Positions 13,701-28,389 of a stretch of 64,000 nucleotides of DNA are shown here, piece by piece. This stretch comes from Oxyruncus cristatus (taxonomy: Eukaryota > Chordata > Aves > Passeriformes > Cotingidae): NCBI GenBank assembly GCA_013399855.1, contig VXAY01005815.1:124001-188000 (forward strand), given 5' to 3'. A program made the position numbers and the translations under genes. Numbering within the stretch: the stretch's first letter is position 1; each line of letters opens with the position of its first letter. Below the pieces are notes generated by a model that saw nothing but the letters and a program-made list of their open reading frames with translations, searched no databases and was not told where the DNA came from.

Positions 13701-16700
13701 ATGCGCGATGTCAGCGCTGGGCTCGGCGACCTGGAAGTGTGGTTAAGAATAATAAATAACTCCTTGCAGCACATGCTGTGGTGCTACTTAAACTACATGA
13801 TGCTGAACATCACCCAAGGAAGGCTTGGGCTTTCCTGGTAGCAGCTAAGCAGCAAAATGAACAAGATATCTAAGCTCTTCAAATAAAATCACGTGTTTTC
13901 AGTCCGTGGAAATTCAAACCGAGACTCAGCCAGAGAACAGAAAAAAAAAAAAAGTCAAAACAAAGATTATTGAAAGCTTATGTTTGAACAGTTTCAGCCC
14001 AAATATTTACTGATCACACACACACAAACACACAAGAATGCTGTAGTTTTCACAATAAAGAATTAGGCCCTTTAATGGCATAGGAAGCCAGGCTTGGGGA
14101 TTCAAAAGAAAATAAACATGCCCCCTGCAGAACTCACTGTAAACACTTTACATTTATTTACATTCCTATTTTTCTTTAACCTACATTCCCCCTGACAGAG
14201 GGGTTGTTTTAGGTAATAATCTTTTCATATAGGCCAAATCTACAAGAAACTATTTGCAATTCATTTAAAATATGGATTTTGGAATCTACTGTAAATCCCT
14301 TTTGCTAAGATAAAAAAAGCACAGAGAAGAAATAACATGCCATTTAATCTTTGGGCTCATCAACTCCTGGAAGATTATTTTGACAGTTAATTTGATGTAT
14401 TTAACTGAACTTCCAGTCTACTCTGCTTGAAGAAAGCCATCATTTATGACTTGCTGTTGTGTAGGAGCAGCCCAGATAGCTGCAGTGTCTTTTGAAGAAA
14501 TATTTACGAGGGGAAAGAGCATATATTAATGCTTCCTTGCTGTTCAAGCTCAGTTCTAAAATCCTCAGTGCATCCTGTGTGCCTTTTCCCTGGCTCATAT
14601 GGGCTGCTTCTCCCCCAGGGAGATGGCAGCCCAGGGTTGCCAGTGGGTGGGTAGTGGAGAAAACAAAATGTGTGCCTTCAAAAAAAGGCTGATCTCCCCC
14701 TGGGGACTGCTGCAGCCACTGGCACACGGACAGTCATGGTCATGGGATGTTGGTGCTGCAAACCCAGAGAGCAGGGCATGCTGCTGCCCTTCACTGAGGC
14801 ACAGCCAGCCTGGGCTAGAGCCCACACGAGCTGCCTTTGCACTTCCACTTCCCCCCTTCTCTTCTCTAATGCAAGTGTCGAGTGATGCTGTGCAGGGACT
14901 GAAGGGGTCCCCCACCCCAAGGGGGTTTAACCATCTCTGCCCTTTCAGAAACAGGTGGAAGCTGTGACCACACAAAGAGTGATTTTGCAGGATGTACCCC
15001 TGCGGGATTGCACATTTGGGTTTTGGGACAGGAAAGGCAGCAAACCCCAAGCCCTGACAGCTTGTCTGCAGGAGGGATGGCTCTGAGCTCGGGTGCAAGG
15101 AGAGACAGGACAGAGCTGCCAGGCTGGGGCCATGCCCTGGTCACCACATGTCCAGCTAACATCAGCCTCCCATAGAACTGCCTTCCTTCCCTGGGGGCCT
15201 TTTCCAAGGTGAAGTTCACTGTGGTGCAACACAAGGACTGTCCTGGGGCTGCCCTTGCTCTCAGGCACCAAGTGCTCCTGCAGTAGCTCACTGCAAGTCA
15301 GAAAACAAGGGAGGCTTTTGTGTTACAAATAACAAGAAGTAGGTCAGATCCCACAAATGCAAACAGACAGGGAGGAAGGCGCTCGCGGTTCTTTACACTC
15401 ATCTTTGGGAGCAGCTTCGTAACAAGCACCGAAAACCCTCAAAGGAACTGGAAGGCCAGACAAGTGATGAGGTGGGTGAAGGTTCTTCTGGGGTATGGCC
15501 ACATCAAGACCTCCTCTGTTAACAGAAAAAGAAGGGTGGTTGTAATAGGAGACTTAGAGGAACAGAGGGCTTGATATGCAGACAGGACCCGACTCACAGG
15601 CAAAGCCTGCTGTCTCCAGGGGCCCGGGAAAGGGACATCACTGGAAAACTCTCCAGTCTAGTAAGGCCCTCCGATTTCTATCTGCTATTGCTTGTTCAAA
15701 CTGGCAGTGCTGGAATCTCTCATCTGTGGCTGCACCAAGGCATGGCTGGCTGGGTCCTGCCGGGGTGCTCACAGCCGGGCATCACTTGTGACTGGCACAC
15801 TGCCCTTGCACGCACAGGCTGCTCCAGAGCAGGAAGACCACTGCCACACTTGTGTGAAACTCCAAAAATAAACCACATCAGACCAGAGGAGCCGAGGCCA
15901 GACCCTTCCCTTGGTTTAACAGAGCTCCTTGCTCACGGGTGATGCTCTGCAGAGCAGCCCAGTGCACGGCCCTCAGAGAAGCACAAGCGTTTGTGAACAT
16001 AGAGAAACACACCAGGCTCAATTTGCAGCATCTTTAAAATCTGGCTGATGAAGTCATGTTATCACTCTGTCACCTTGGTCTTGAGGCCTGAGGAGAGCAG
16101 AAGACTGCCCAGTGATTTAACATGTTTTGGATTGTGCCTGGCATGGCTGTGGGGAAAAGACAGGATGGTACCAGCCCCGGCCTGGGCCTGTGACTGGCAG
16201 CCACCGTGTCCCCCTGTTCGACTGCATCTGCCTCATTCATTTGCCATTTATACCCCTATAATTCCTGGGTTTAGACAAAGTCATCCCTCAGCCTCTAGGC
16301 ACAGGCAGTGCTGCCCAGGTGGGACTGAGGGCAGTATCAGCTGACTCTGCTCTTTGCAAACCAGCTTTGTCTCTTCATAGAGATCCAGAGAACAGGGTGG
16401 ATCCAGAGAAGCTGCCATCAGCAGAACCAGGGCCATTCTCCTGAAGCCCAGCCAAATGCTCTATCCCCTAACTGCATTTTTAGGTATTTTTGGTTAGCAA
16501 GTTTTTTCCTGTGTGTGTTCTTGTCCCTCCCTTTCCAAATGCACGATTTAGAAGAAATAAGCCGATGATTTTCCCAGGCCATATTAATTAATTAGCAAGC
16601 ACCATTTAATTAAGCTGTTGTTTTAAATGTGCTCCGATGTTTTACCAGCCCGTTGAAGACCTAGGAGACAATAAATACTTGTCTGCAACCTCTGTGTTCT

Positions 16701-19700
16701 GAGAGTACACTTTAATTACCACCCTCCATCCCATTTGCAGCCAGACAGTTTACAAGCTCTCTGCTGTGGTGCAGAGGAACGAAGGTACTTTTTGCCCTCC
16801 AGGTGATGCCAGGCACTCACCTGGGAAGCAGCTGAACAAAGAAGTCTCCTGAAGAGAAATAATTGAGGGCACCAGACAATTGACAGGACAGCATCCCCCA
16901 GCTTGTCTGTTCACAACACAAACCCATAAATGAGCCACATCTTCTGATACAAGCAACTGGCTTGGCTGTATTGAGCAAGGATAATAAATAGGAGCCAAGT
17001 AACTGTGTGTTCATCATGTCCCCAACAATCTTCTGCCTCACAATCTTGGGGTCAAATGGTTTTGTTGCCAGACTTTGACCTCCTGGCCCCAAATCACAGC
17101 AAAGCTTCAAGTGCAATCAGTTGCAATCGGGAAATGTGGAGACTCCCAGGGGTGTACCTCTCTTGTGCATATTTTTTCTGCCAAACTATGGAGCATCAAG
17201 CAGTTAAAGAGCTGGCTGTAGGTACAGTGATGTGAGAACAAGCTGCACATCAGCTATTCACCTGGCTGCAGCTTTCCTCAATATGGGTATCCCCATTCCT
17301 TAAGCCTGGTTGCAAAACAGTGACTGCAGCAAGAGAAGTTGAAATTCATGAAAGGCAGCAAGGCAACTGCCCCCAGAGCATGATTTGAGATGTTGGGTCA
17401 CCCTGACTGGCAAAAACCACTCTGAGTTGTCCTCTCAGATCACAGACACTTCCCAGCTTTTCAGGGCCACAGAGAGAGCGTCCAAGTGACTGCCAAGTAC
17501 CCCGGCAGTAACTGAGCACCAGGAGATTTGGGAACACAAGCTCCTCCTTTCCTCCCTTATTTTACAACCTTGCCTATCTGTGGGTGCCATGGCAGGCACC
17601 CAGAAATGCTCACAATGAGATTTTCAAGGGACATGACACAGACAAACCCTTTGGCTTTACCGGAATTACAGCAAGGATTTTCACAGGTGAATGTAGGGCT
17701 GGAGGCAGAGGCAGGGAAGAGGTGGATTTAACCCTCAGAGCTTGACTCCAGTTTGCACCTGCATAAATAGGAAGGACTGGCACCCACTCACACCATGGCA
17801 TGGAGTGTTTGGGACCACTGATCCCGAGTCTATCAATAGCAGTGGAATTATGAATGGAATTCTGCTCACTTTCTGCTGGTGTAACTGAGCTCAGACTCAG
17901 TCCTTACAGTTGCTGGCTTCTGAGGACTGCCTAACATGCCATGGCACTAAGAGGCAACCAAGAGACTTTCATTTGCCAGGTGATCCAGGCTGATTCTGGG
18001 TTGGATCACCACACCACCACCACGGCTAGGAATCCCACTAGTGACATGAAATCTACTGGAAGTTATCTCATTTTCCCTACCAGCATCAGCCAAGTGACCC
18101 AAAGTATTTCCAATTAGAATTTTAGCATATTCTTACCATAATAAAAGTATGTAGTATTAAAAAATAATTGCCTTTCTTTTCCCCCCGTTATTCTTTATAA
18201 CTACAATTGTCAATTATTTGTCTGCAGGTTGACTGTTACATTAACAAGGGGGAGTTCATCTGCTGGAGTGGACTCACTTCAGACCTGATCTAAGCCCACT
18301 GAAACATCTTTCTGTTGTCTTGAGATTATTTTGGATTCAGCCCTGCTGGTACCAAGCACGCTTGAAGCAAGGCAGTGCTGTCTGGCTGAGAAAATAGACC
18401 CTTGTTAGGGAACATGCAGAGGCCAAAATCACACCCGACAATTCTGCTGCTGCTCAGAGGATAATGCCAGGAAAGGATTGGGCCTGATCAGTTTAACTTT
18501 CATTGTGTGCATCCCTGGGAAGTACCAAATTGGTTATTCACAGAAGCAGTAAGAGGGGGGAAAAAAAAAAAAAAAGATTCTCATCATAAATATTCACAGG
18601 ATCGCAGGCAATACAGAAAATCCTGTCTAAATTAAGGAAAATAAATTAGGAGAAGACACTGGTCTGCTGATTAAAACTTCCCCCACCCTCCCCACGATAG
18701 GCTGACATTTGCCTGCTCATCAGACATGGCAGTCACACAGACAACCCCTCTGGCTGCTGGTGACATTAAAGGATGAATCTCCCTTGATTTTAGGAGGAAC
18801 AGGTACAATGGGATCGATGCTCCCCCGTGTTCAGTTCTCTGCAGAGGAGAGGTCATTTGTTGTACAGCAACACCCAACACCCCCTGCCCCCTCCCTTGTC
18901 CCTGGGGACCAGCTCTGGTGCCACATCACCAAGGAGGGATGGAGCTATAGGAGCACAGAGCACCTCACCCCTCTTACAAATGAGGGGAGAGTCATGACTG
19001 AGTTCACTTCGCCTTTTCTAAGCTTCCTCTGAGCCCTGGGAAGGGTGCAAAGCCCAGATCCTGCCTGTGCCAGGGCAGAGCATCAGGGCAAGGGCAAACC
19101 TGCAGGAACAGGCAGGGCCATAGGCTCAGGATTGTCTTGCTGACCCCAGAACCCCAGAGAGCAGCATCATTTGAGGAGTGGATTTGCTTCTGAAACTCAT
19201 ACCTGAGAAATATTTTCAAATATTAATGATTGCTGGGCTTTAAAAAGCTTGAAATCACCCTTTGGTACACACCTTCACCTTCTCCTTATTGTAATTAAAA
19301 AAAAATTAAAAAAAAAAAATCAAACTTGTTGGCAGTTGTATCACTAGACTCAAATTTGATTCAAAGAAAGCAAAATGATGAAATAGGAGAATGAGCACCC
19401 CTTGCACTCCCTACCAAGCCCTGATTAATTTTTCATTTACAACTATTTTTCTGCGCAGCACTCGGGAGTTCAGGTAGCGGCATTAAAAATTCCCTGTGCC
19501 CTCAGCTTTCCCTAATTAAAATTGACAACCCTCATTTTGAACCACAAACATAATTACCCGGTCCTCCTCGCCGACTTGATAGCTGAGGTTGTTTGTTGAT
19601 AATTTATGAGCATTGGAGAAGATGAATAACAAAGGCGAGGCTCCGAGAAACCTCTCAGCTCCTGCCTTTGAAGTCACAATCACACCAGCGGCAGACGAAG

Positions 19701-22700
19701 CTGCTGTTGGGGGGGTTTGTGTAGGGTCCCTGCCCGAGGCTGTGCCGTGCCTCTCACACCTGTGATGGTGACATCCACAGGACTCGTGGTCCCACGCCAG
19801 GTGTTGAGACAGATCACTCTGAGCTGCTCCTTCTGCAGCGTTTGTAGAAACGTCAGGGCAGATCCTCAACTCCTGCTGCTTCGGGGCGTGAAAGCTGACC
19901 TGGGGTGGCTCAGGACACCCCAAAAGGTGAAGCTGTCACTTGTGTGGGCACTTTATATTTTCCCTGTCCCTCTTTGAGAAGCCCCTGCCATCACCCCAAG
20001 CCAGAAGTTCAGATGAGCCTGGCTTGCTTTAATGGCATCACACCACACGTGCCAAGTGACTCTTCCCAAGAAGAGTCAGAAAAGCAGTTTCCCCACACTA
20101 GAAGGTAAGTTATTTTCCCCGGGTTTTCCGACATTTCCTCAGCATCTACAAAAACCTCATGTCTCAGTATCTGCACAAAATCCTGGCCACAATGAGTACT
20201 TTTGGTTTGTGGTCCTGCAAAACCAGCCCCACGCAACCCGTTCATCCCTCATAATCTGGGTTTTGGGGAATCTGAGTTTTCCCCTGCCCAGGGACACAGT
20301 TATACCTGTGGCACAGCAATGCAGCCATCCCTCCTGGAGCTGCAGGCAGAAAACAAGGCTAAGGGGTTCAGTGGTAGTGGCACACTGGGTGGAGGTGGCT
20401 GGCACCAGGTGTTGGCCAAATTACTATTTACATCAGATGTGAGGGGTAGGGAAGCCGTGGAAAGAAAAAGTGATGCATTATGTAAGTGTTTGCTGTTGGG
20501 TCTGTTCAGCGAGCTTTTCCCAGCCTTGCTCTCAGGGAAAAGGGTAGAATCTCATTTTTGGGATGTGAAATTCCAGTGGTACTTAAAGCAGAACAGCAAA
20601 GTTTTTCTCCAAGAAAAGCCTCTATCTTTCCTGTGTTTCAAGGTGGTGAGAACATGAGGTTGTTTTGTCTGTCAGCTCTTGCACGGCCCAACCTATTGCA
20701 ACTGCCAGGACTGTGGGGACTGGGGGTAAGAAGAGGAAAAATGGAGAAGAGGCAGAAGCACACAGCAAGGATTATTAGAAATGCATGTATAAATGAAATA
20801 GCATGATGAGAGCTAGGCAGCACCACTGAGCAATGCAACATGCAAACAGACAGAGCAAAGCATTAATATTCCCTTTATGGTCCAAGATTTCTATTCATTC
20901 ACAGCAAAACCAATTCAAGCGCACTCTGTTCTCCCCTGGACTTTCCCCCAACCAAAGGATGTTGCAGATCTGCATCTCTAAAGAAGCTGTAACTCTGTCT
21001 GTAAAAAGGGCGAAAGAATCCAACATGAATAATTTGGTTCCTTCTGCTGTTTCTAGGAAATGTAACACATGTCACTGGATATGTACCTGCTCACTGCTCC
21101 TGTCTGAACCACAGGTAGCACAGAGAGCCACTGCTGTAAAAGGGGTGTTGCCTCCTCAGTGGTTATTATATCCTCCCTGCTTATTTGGAGAAGTTGATAA
21201 ATGAAAACCCACCTGGGGAATTAAGACTCCCCTCCCCTGAGCTGGCCCAAGATGATCATAATGATGTTTTGTTGGCTTCAGCACACAGCAAAGTGCCATC
21301 AATTTTATCCAAGCTCTGTCCACTCAAGGGTCCAATATCCATAAATCCACTATTTCCACTGCAACAGAGGAGTTCATCCCCAGCAGAGAAAGTATTTCCA
21401 TGATTTTTATCATTTTAGTTTGTTTGCAATCCCCAACAAGAAAACAAATATGCTGCAAGAAAGAGGCAGAAAAGAGAAGCTGCAAAACTTTCAGGAACTG
21501 AACACAACCCTCCTGTCTGTTTAAGCTGAAGTTGTATTGCTCTGCTCTCAATTTGGGGCTGAATGAGATTCAGGTTTTGGGTTTTTTTTTTCCCCCCCCC
21601 GCCACAAATTTCTGTGTTTCATAATTAAAGGAATAAAGTGAGTGCAAGAAAAGTCAAAATGGCTCATTTTGAAATATTGAAATAATGTTTTGACCTTCAG
21701 AAGAAATTTTTCTTTCAGAAGTGGTATGAGACAGCAGTATGGTGAGGCCAAGAAGAATTGCTGGAATATTTGAATATTGGTAAATCTACTGGAAAATTTC
21801 AGCTTAAAAATGCAACATATTTCTGCTTCCAGCCACTCTTGGGTTTTTCCTCTGACTTCAGGTTTTTCCTAACATTTGTTTCTCTTCTTCTGTTTTCCCT
21901 CAGTTTACTGATATTTCATCAATAACTGACAGGAGAAATGACGAACTGCCAGAGAGCAATTAATATCCATTCATTTCCTTCTGCAGCAACAAAACACTCC
22001 ATTTACAAACCAGCTCTGCATGCTGAACCCGAGGCATGTGCCATGATTGTGCCCATTTGTCACCGACCCAACACCTGCTCGGGGAGGGAGCAGGGACAGT
22101 GAGAGTCCCCAGGGTCTAATCCTGAACCAGGATGGCAACCTCAGCCCTTGGAGAAGCCCATGGAAAGATAACAGTGAGACTGGGGTAGCTCAGCACCACC
22201 CCAAATACGGTCTGGATGAATCAGGACTGGGATTTCCTGTGGAGACACGAAGAAAGGAGGTCGTGCAAGTGCCAGGGTATAGTTCAATACCCAACTGCTC
22301 TGTGCTATCGATCCCGCACAGGAGAAACTACCGAGATCTGTATCAGAGCTGCAGAGGAGAGATTTTCCTTCTCAGGCAAAAACTGGGACAGGTAGAAGGT
22401 CACAACAGATGCTCTGCTTTCCCCTCCAGACCAGAAGAGGTACAAAGGGAGTTACAGAGGTTTATGAGATGGGCACGGACAGGTCCTGGGAGAGTTTTGG
22501 GTTTCCTTCATGATCACGTGCCTCACGTGTTGAATTAAAAAAGCACACGAGTCCTTGTGTGCACAGCTGCTGACACCAGCTCTGATCACCGGTTTGCCAC
22601 CAACACAAGAAAGAGCTTTTAAGAACATCTCATTCAAAACAACGTGGGATGGGGTTTCCCCAGTCCCCACAAATAAATTACACATCTCTGCTCCTGCTGC

Positions 22701-25700
22701 GTGCATGAACAAAAGACCTTCTTTCTGGGACTGTGCTGCTACTCAAATGTATATTAATGTGGTTGGAAAAAAATACTCCCTGAAGTTAAAAACACAGAAA
22801 GGGAAGCAGAGTTGGGCTGCAGAAGTTCACACCAAGGCAGTCCCTTGCTCACACTGAGGTCCAGGCAGTGACCTCCCACTGCTCCTGCCACGCTGGGGAC
22901 TGAGCCACGCTCTGCCCACCCCATCACTCCAACTCAGAACTGAAAACACTTATTCAGAGTTTTATCACTGGCATGGCTATCAGAAAATCCTTTTATTTTT
23001 AATTCACCCTGTACAGTATCTTATCTACGCTAAATCCAAAATGCTGCTGCCCCCAGAGCTCGGGGGATTTGGCAAGGGGGGCACAGGGAGAGTGATAATG
23101 CTGTCACACTAGGCAGGAGTGCAACCTCAGCATCTGTTGCTTGTGGATGGATATAAATTTGTGCTTTTGTGCTAATTAAATACATGTATTTTATTTTATT
23201 GTTGATGCTTAGCTGTTACTGATTTTAGAATACCTTCTGTAGTCAGACAATGTTTACTTTGTGCTACTGAGATGGAAGAAAATGCACTTTATAGTTCTGA
23301 TCTCATACGTACATTGCTCCTACAATTAAGAAGAATGCCTCACCAATTACTTGTGTCTTTCCACTCTCACTGTGAAGTAGGAAATCCTTGTCTCTGACAA
23401 AGGATGGTGAACAGAAGCACTGGAGAAACTCAGCAGTTTGCAGAGCCAGGGGACTTTAGGCAGTGCCATGAGGGAAAAACAAGACTAGAAGCAAAATCTG
23501 TGAGTTCTGGTGCTGTGGGGACCCCTCCAGTCCTGCCTGGCACCATCCCCGAGGCTCCCTGTGCCACTGATAGCACCAGCCCTTGTGAAGTAACTCCTGA
23601 ATCACAGTTTACAGCCCAACACAGGGAAATAGGAATTGCACAAAATTGCTGCCAGTTTATCTGCAGAGCTGTGAACTCCACTTTCCCACCATGAGACCAG
23701 GGTGACCAGTGAATCAGTGAAATGGGCACAAACACCACCCAACCCTTCTTAGGGCTGTGGATGAGAAAGGCGTGGTGAATTTAGGGCACATCCATCTCCT
23801 GCTCTGCCCCTTTCCAGCTGGAATTTTTTGGTGCTCCTCCCTGGACAAACCTGTTTGAGCAACTTGTTACCCCGAGGGCAGGTTGGGCAACCTCCTCGTG
23901 ACTCATGGTCTGTAGGAGTGCTCCAAAAACATCATTCTCTGTGTCCCAGTGAAACACTTCAGTGACACATGAGGTTCACCTTCCACCCAGGAGCTCCCCA
24001 GTCGTTCCCCTGAGCTGGGAAGGCCAGAACAGGTTCTCCCAGCCATTGACAACATGATGGTGTTTGCCACAGAGCTGTTTTAACCCAGCTTGGTCTTGTG
24101 GCTGATTGGCAATGGCAAATCCATCTCTCCACTTCTAACAGTCCTATTTCTGTCCCTCCTAGGCAAAGCCACCCTCCTCAGACCTCAGCTTGGGAAACCA
24201 TCAGTGAGCCTTCAGACCTTGCCCAAAGCAGAGCAACTCAAGCTCCAGAAGCTCGTTTAGAGCCTCAGATTCATTGAATTGGCATCTCCCAGGGATGCCA
24301 TTCTCAGCAAAAGCCTCCCACATCACCCCTTGTCCTCCCTGCAGCCTCCTTGGTCTGTGTTCGGAGAGGAAAGTCCCACAGCACATCAGTGCTCACACTG
24401 CACCAAGGGACAAGTGAAACAAGGTGACATTGGGGTGTTTGGAAAGCAAACAGCTGCTGCAAAGAGCTGGCATGAAGTTTGTGTGAAAGATCCTGTCCCT
24501 CAGGACCCCATAGCACAGGTCAGCCCTACCCCAGCCCACACACCAAACTGGGGGTTTTTACGAGTCAGGAAAAAAATGAAAGCTGCTGAAACTGTTATAA
24601 TCCCAAACACCCAGGACTCATGTGGGCGGTTTTCCCCAAGAGGGTAAGTCACCTCCTCACTCCTGCCCAGGGCAGGATGACATCCAGTGTGTCCCTCTGG
24701 TGGGGGACAGGCTGTGGCCAGCCCAGTGCCCAGAGCTAAGTGTGGCAGTGTGGGGATTAGAGCAATTTGGACCTGTCAATTTGATGCACAGTGTTTTGCG
24801 TTGTGGTCACAGGCCTCTTTCAGTAAATAAAATGGGAGATGATTTCCTTCACCCACTGGGATTTCTTGGGCTACAATTAGCATCAGAGAAGATTTTAAAA
24901 TGCAGGAGTGTAAATTTATAGACACAGCTGTCAGAAAGGCTGAAAAACCCTCAGCCCTTAAATTACCAGCATCCTTAGCTGTTCAGTGCTGATACAAACC
25001 CACAGAAGACACTGCTGGCAGTGCCATTCCCCCTGTCCTCGTAACAACTAAGGCAGGATAATAGAGGTAATACAAGTAAAACTGAACATAATGCAGTCTT
25101 CAGAGTTATAATTTCTTTTAAGATCTACACCGCTTAGGCTTTCTATATAATTAAATCTATAGATTGCCTTTGAATGCTTACCTTGCAATTCCTCGAGCTC
25201 TGATGAAAAGTATGCTGTTCACAACGACAAGATTTATTGCATCTAGCACTCTATATTATAGCTGCTCTGCTAACCACAATAAACAAGATATGAAAAGCAA
25301 TCATACAGATAATGCCATGGAGGAACAAGCACCAGCTTTGTCTTTAACCCTTTCACCTGCCTTCATGCAGGAAACTCCAGTCAACATTCCTGCAGCCCCA
25401 TCCAGCCCTGGTGGATTAAGGATTCAGTTTCTGTAGTAATAGACTCAAGGCTTGGGTTTCTTCCCCAACTCTCCCCATTTCTAAAGCACCAGTGTTGTTG
25501 GGAGAGCTGAATTTCTCTCTGTCACTATCAAAGGTCACCTTCCTTGTCCAGAGGAAAAGTAACTAAGTAGAGCCAAGCCAGCTGCTGTGGTGGGTGCTAG
25601 CAAGGAGTGACAGGGCAGGACCATGGCTGTCCCTGGGGTACTGAAGCTTTGCAGTGCTTCAACCCACACTTAAACTCGTGGTTTCTGTGTTTAAAGCCCC

Positions 25701-27410
25701 TTTCCCAAGGCTGGAGGGGGGTCCCAAGCAGGGCAGGGATATCCCATCACTGATCTAGGCTCAGCCTTCCTGCCCAGCAGCACATTGCCAGCTCAGGACA
25801 CAGTAATTTCATTAATGATGCTTTGCATCACAGAAGCCTGGATTTGACCCTGGAGACTTATAAGCATCATTTAAAGGGGGAATTTCAATGTGAAGGTCAA
25901 GTAGAGATATATAAGCTTAATCAAGACAGAGCTCAAATGTAATAGTCCTTCAATACCCACATGCCTGAGAACATTTTCTAAAATCCTGCTCCCCCCACCT
26001 TTAAATCTTGACCAGATCCAGAAATAAACCCTCCAGAGGCCACAGCAGCAAGCAAAGGCAAGAATAGCACTGATAAAAACCTTTTTTTTTTTTTTTTGCC
26101 ATTCCCATTCAGGCAGTGTAAACAATGAGTCCATATTCTTTGCACCTAATCAAATAAATAAAACCCTGCTAAATATTAGCACACAGGAGGAGAAGGAAGC
26201 AAGCAGTCGCTTGTTTTCTGCCTTACACATGGAAATTGTTGGCCATTTCAACCCAGAGGAATGAGAAATGGTCCACAAGTGGGAATTCACTAGTATTTTC
26301 TGCCCCCAAACCCCATTCACAAACAGGATGGAGACTGCAGAAGAGCTTTATTACTCCTTTGTACAGGGACAACTGATTTCCTTTTTTTTCCCCAGTTTTA
26401 AGTCTGTCTCCATCCAGCCAGAACACAAGTACCCTGGAATAATAAACTCCTTGTAAGCAATGCCAAAATCAGGCAGTGGCAGGAAAGGGGGCAGCAAGGT
26501 CTTGGGTTTAAGAACAGACCAAACTGTTCTATCCAGGGTAGAAAAATTAAAATATGCTGGAAATAAATGTAAAAATAGACTGGGGTCTGCAGTCCAAACA
26601 GAGCATATATTTAGTAGTTGTGAATGGGAAAGAGCAGAACATTCCTGGAAATTGCTCAAAAAGCATCTAAGGAAGAGTAAAAGATTTCCACAGAGATTTT
26701 TAAGGCAGGTTGCCATGGATGCTGGGGAGGGTGTTAGTCTCTGACCCTCATTACAAAATATGTTTCCCAAAAGCCATTTTTTTCCAGGAATTGCAAGGAC
26801 TTTAATTCTGGAGACTTCCAAAAAAGAAGTAGTTTGGAACACAGCACCCTGACATAACAGAGGTCCTTCACCAGTGATGACAAATAACCCTGGGAAGGAC
26901 CAGGAGAAACGACCTAACCCTTTCCTCAGGCTGTCAGTCAGGGAAAACACTTCTGACAAACCTTATCCAGGCTGTTCATAAGAGTTTCTTGAGATGGAGA
27001 CTCTCCCATCCATATCAAAGAAACCCAATCTGTGGCCACACTTCTTCTAATGCCCGATATATGCCCCACGTGCCCCAGCTGAACTCTGCTGTTCCCTGCC
27101 CCACCACGTATAAGCAAAATCAACATTCATCTGAGTAGGTAAAATACTTCTTTTTTCAGGATTGGGGCAGCAGGAGACCAACCTCCTGTGCAAGTGACAC
27201 TAACGAGGATCATTATTTCCTCACAAGTTTTATTTCCCCGTGTTGCATCCCCTAAGAAGAAAAGCCCTTGTGGCACCTGCTGCTTTAACAGCTCACGAGC
27301 ACGGTACCCCTGCTGGAGACGGGACATGTGAGAGAGGGTGAAAGGCTTGGCAGGTCCCAGAGCCCCTCAAAACCTGTCAGTGCCCAACCTTTTGCCATTA
27401 GAGACATGGC
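7743..27410. other. Non-coding stretch, no gene supported
   Basis: This is the largest empty region. Some long chance frames exist (for example 10676-11311 plus, 14595-15098 minus, 22047-22538 plus, 26351-26959 minus), but none resembles a known family. AT-rich blocks with several TAATTA-type cores (16560-16640) may be regulatory. The CpG-dense patch at 13.7 kb is listed separately. Confidence 0.6.
13643..13730. other. Isolated CpG-dense stretch
   Basis: Roughly eleven CpGs are found in under 90 nt, including CCGCGG and GCGCGATG, with ordinary CpG-poor sequence on both sides. No convincing exon, promoter motif or repeat family was recognised. Confidence 0.5.
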
Positions 27411-27530
27411 ACAGAACCACAGAATGGTTTGGGTTGGAAGGGACCCTAAAGATCAAGTAGTTCCAAGCCCCCCGCCACGAGCAGGGGCACCTTCCACCAG
27501 ACCAGGTCGCTCAGAGCCCACTCCACCCAT
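27411..27530 (-). repeat. CR1 LINE 3'-end fragment
   Basis: The plus strand reads ACAGAATGGTTTGGGTTGG, AAGGGACC, then CACCTTCCACCAGACCAGG and TCGCTCAGAGCCC. This is the reverse complement of the 3' end of chicken repeat 1 elements, so the element lies on the minus strand. It is truncated at its 5' side, as is usual for CR1. Confidence 0.9.
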
Positions 27531-28389
27531 TCCAAGTTCAACCTGTTGATTTTTTGCCCCAGCTGAGAAGAAGGCCAAGATCTGTTTGCAAAACTGAATA
27601 CTGTGATATGAAAGGATCAGTGGCAAAAGAGTTGATGGCAGGCCATGAGTCACGTTGAGCTGCTCATGGCATGTTTGACGCTTCACCTCAGGCAGTGCCT
27701 GGGCACTGGTGTGACTTGCTGCAGGGGTGTTTGAGCTCTTCATGCCCCACCGTGGCAGGAGGCACCAGCTTGGATTTGAGATAAAACAGGCACGATAAGA
27801 AAGAAACCTATGCTACAACCAAGGAAAATTAGACACTTAGGACAACCTTCTTGGGGAGAGAACATGAACTTCTTGGCATGAAATGATCTATGGCAAATAC
27901 TTGCATGAACAGGTTTACCAGAGTTACACTAAATACCCCAGAAAACAGCTGATTTCTCAGAATAGGCACAGAGGCAAAATATAGTATTGTTCTTACAGCC
28001 CAAGGAATGAAAAGAAAATCAGCCACCACAGGGAGCAGCAGTGAAGCTGATGTTGACAGAAGTGCACGTGCCTATTTGACCAAAGTGCTCCCACAAGCAT
28101 TTGTCCTGGGCATAAAAGCAATGATCACTGTCACCTGGTTTAGGGTTTTAGTCTATTTGTAATTTAATAGAAGAATTTCACAGAGATTTCTGCCTTATTG
28201 ATTTTGCCTAATGGAACAAGCTCGTTTCCTGGGGCACTGTGTACTGCACTCTGCACAACACATCTAAAGGGCAGGAGAGCACCTCTGCTCCTGTTCTAGT
28301 AGACTGTCAGCATTTAATTAATCCAAGAGCTGCAGGGAAAATTCTTAGTGCAACCAAAAAAAAAAAAATAAAAAGATAAAGACAAAACA

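Noticed and set aside
14595..15098. 167-codon minus-strand frame
   Set aside because: Several overlapping frames on both strands over the same GC-richer stretch indicate low stop density rather than a gene.
20032..20110. Plus-strand frame ending at AGAAG|GTAAGT, considered as an exon
   Set aside because: Good donor but no acceptor or similarity; a single splice-like site is not enough.
22047..22538. 163-codon plus-strand frame
   Set aside because: No recognised family and no paired splice sites.
26351..26959. 202-codon minus-strand frame rich in Leu, Phe and Ser
   Set aside because: Composition follows the local T-rich minus-strand sequence; no motif, and it overlaps ordinary AT-rich DNA.
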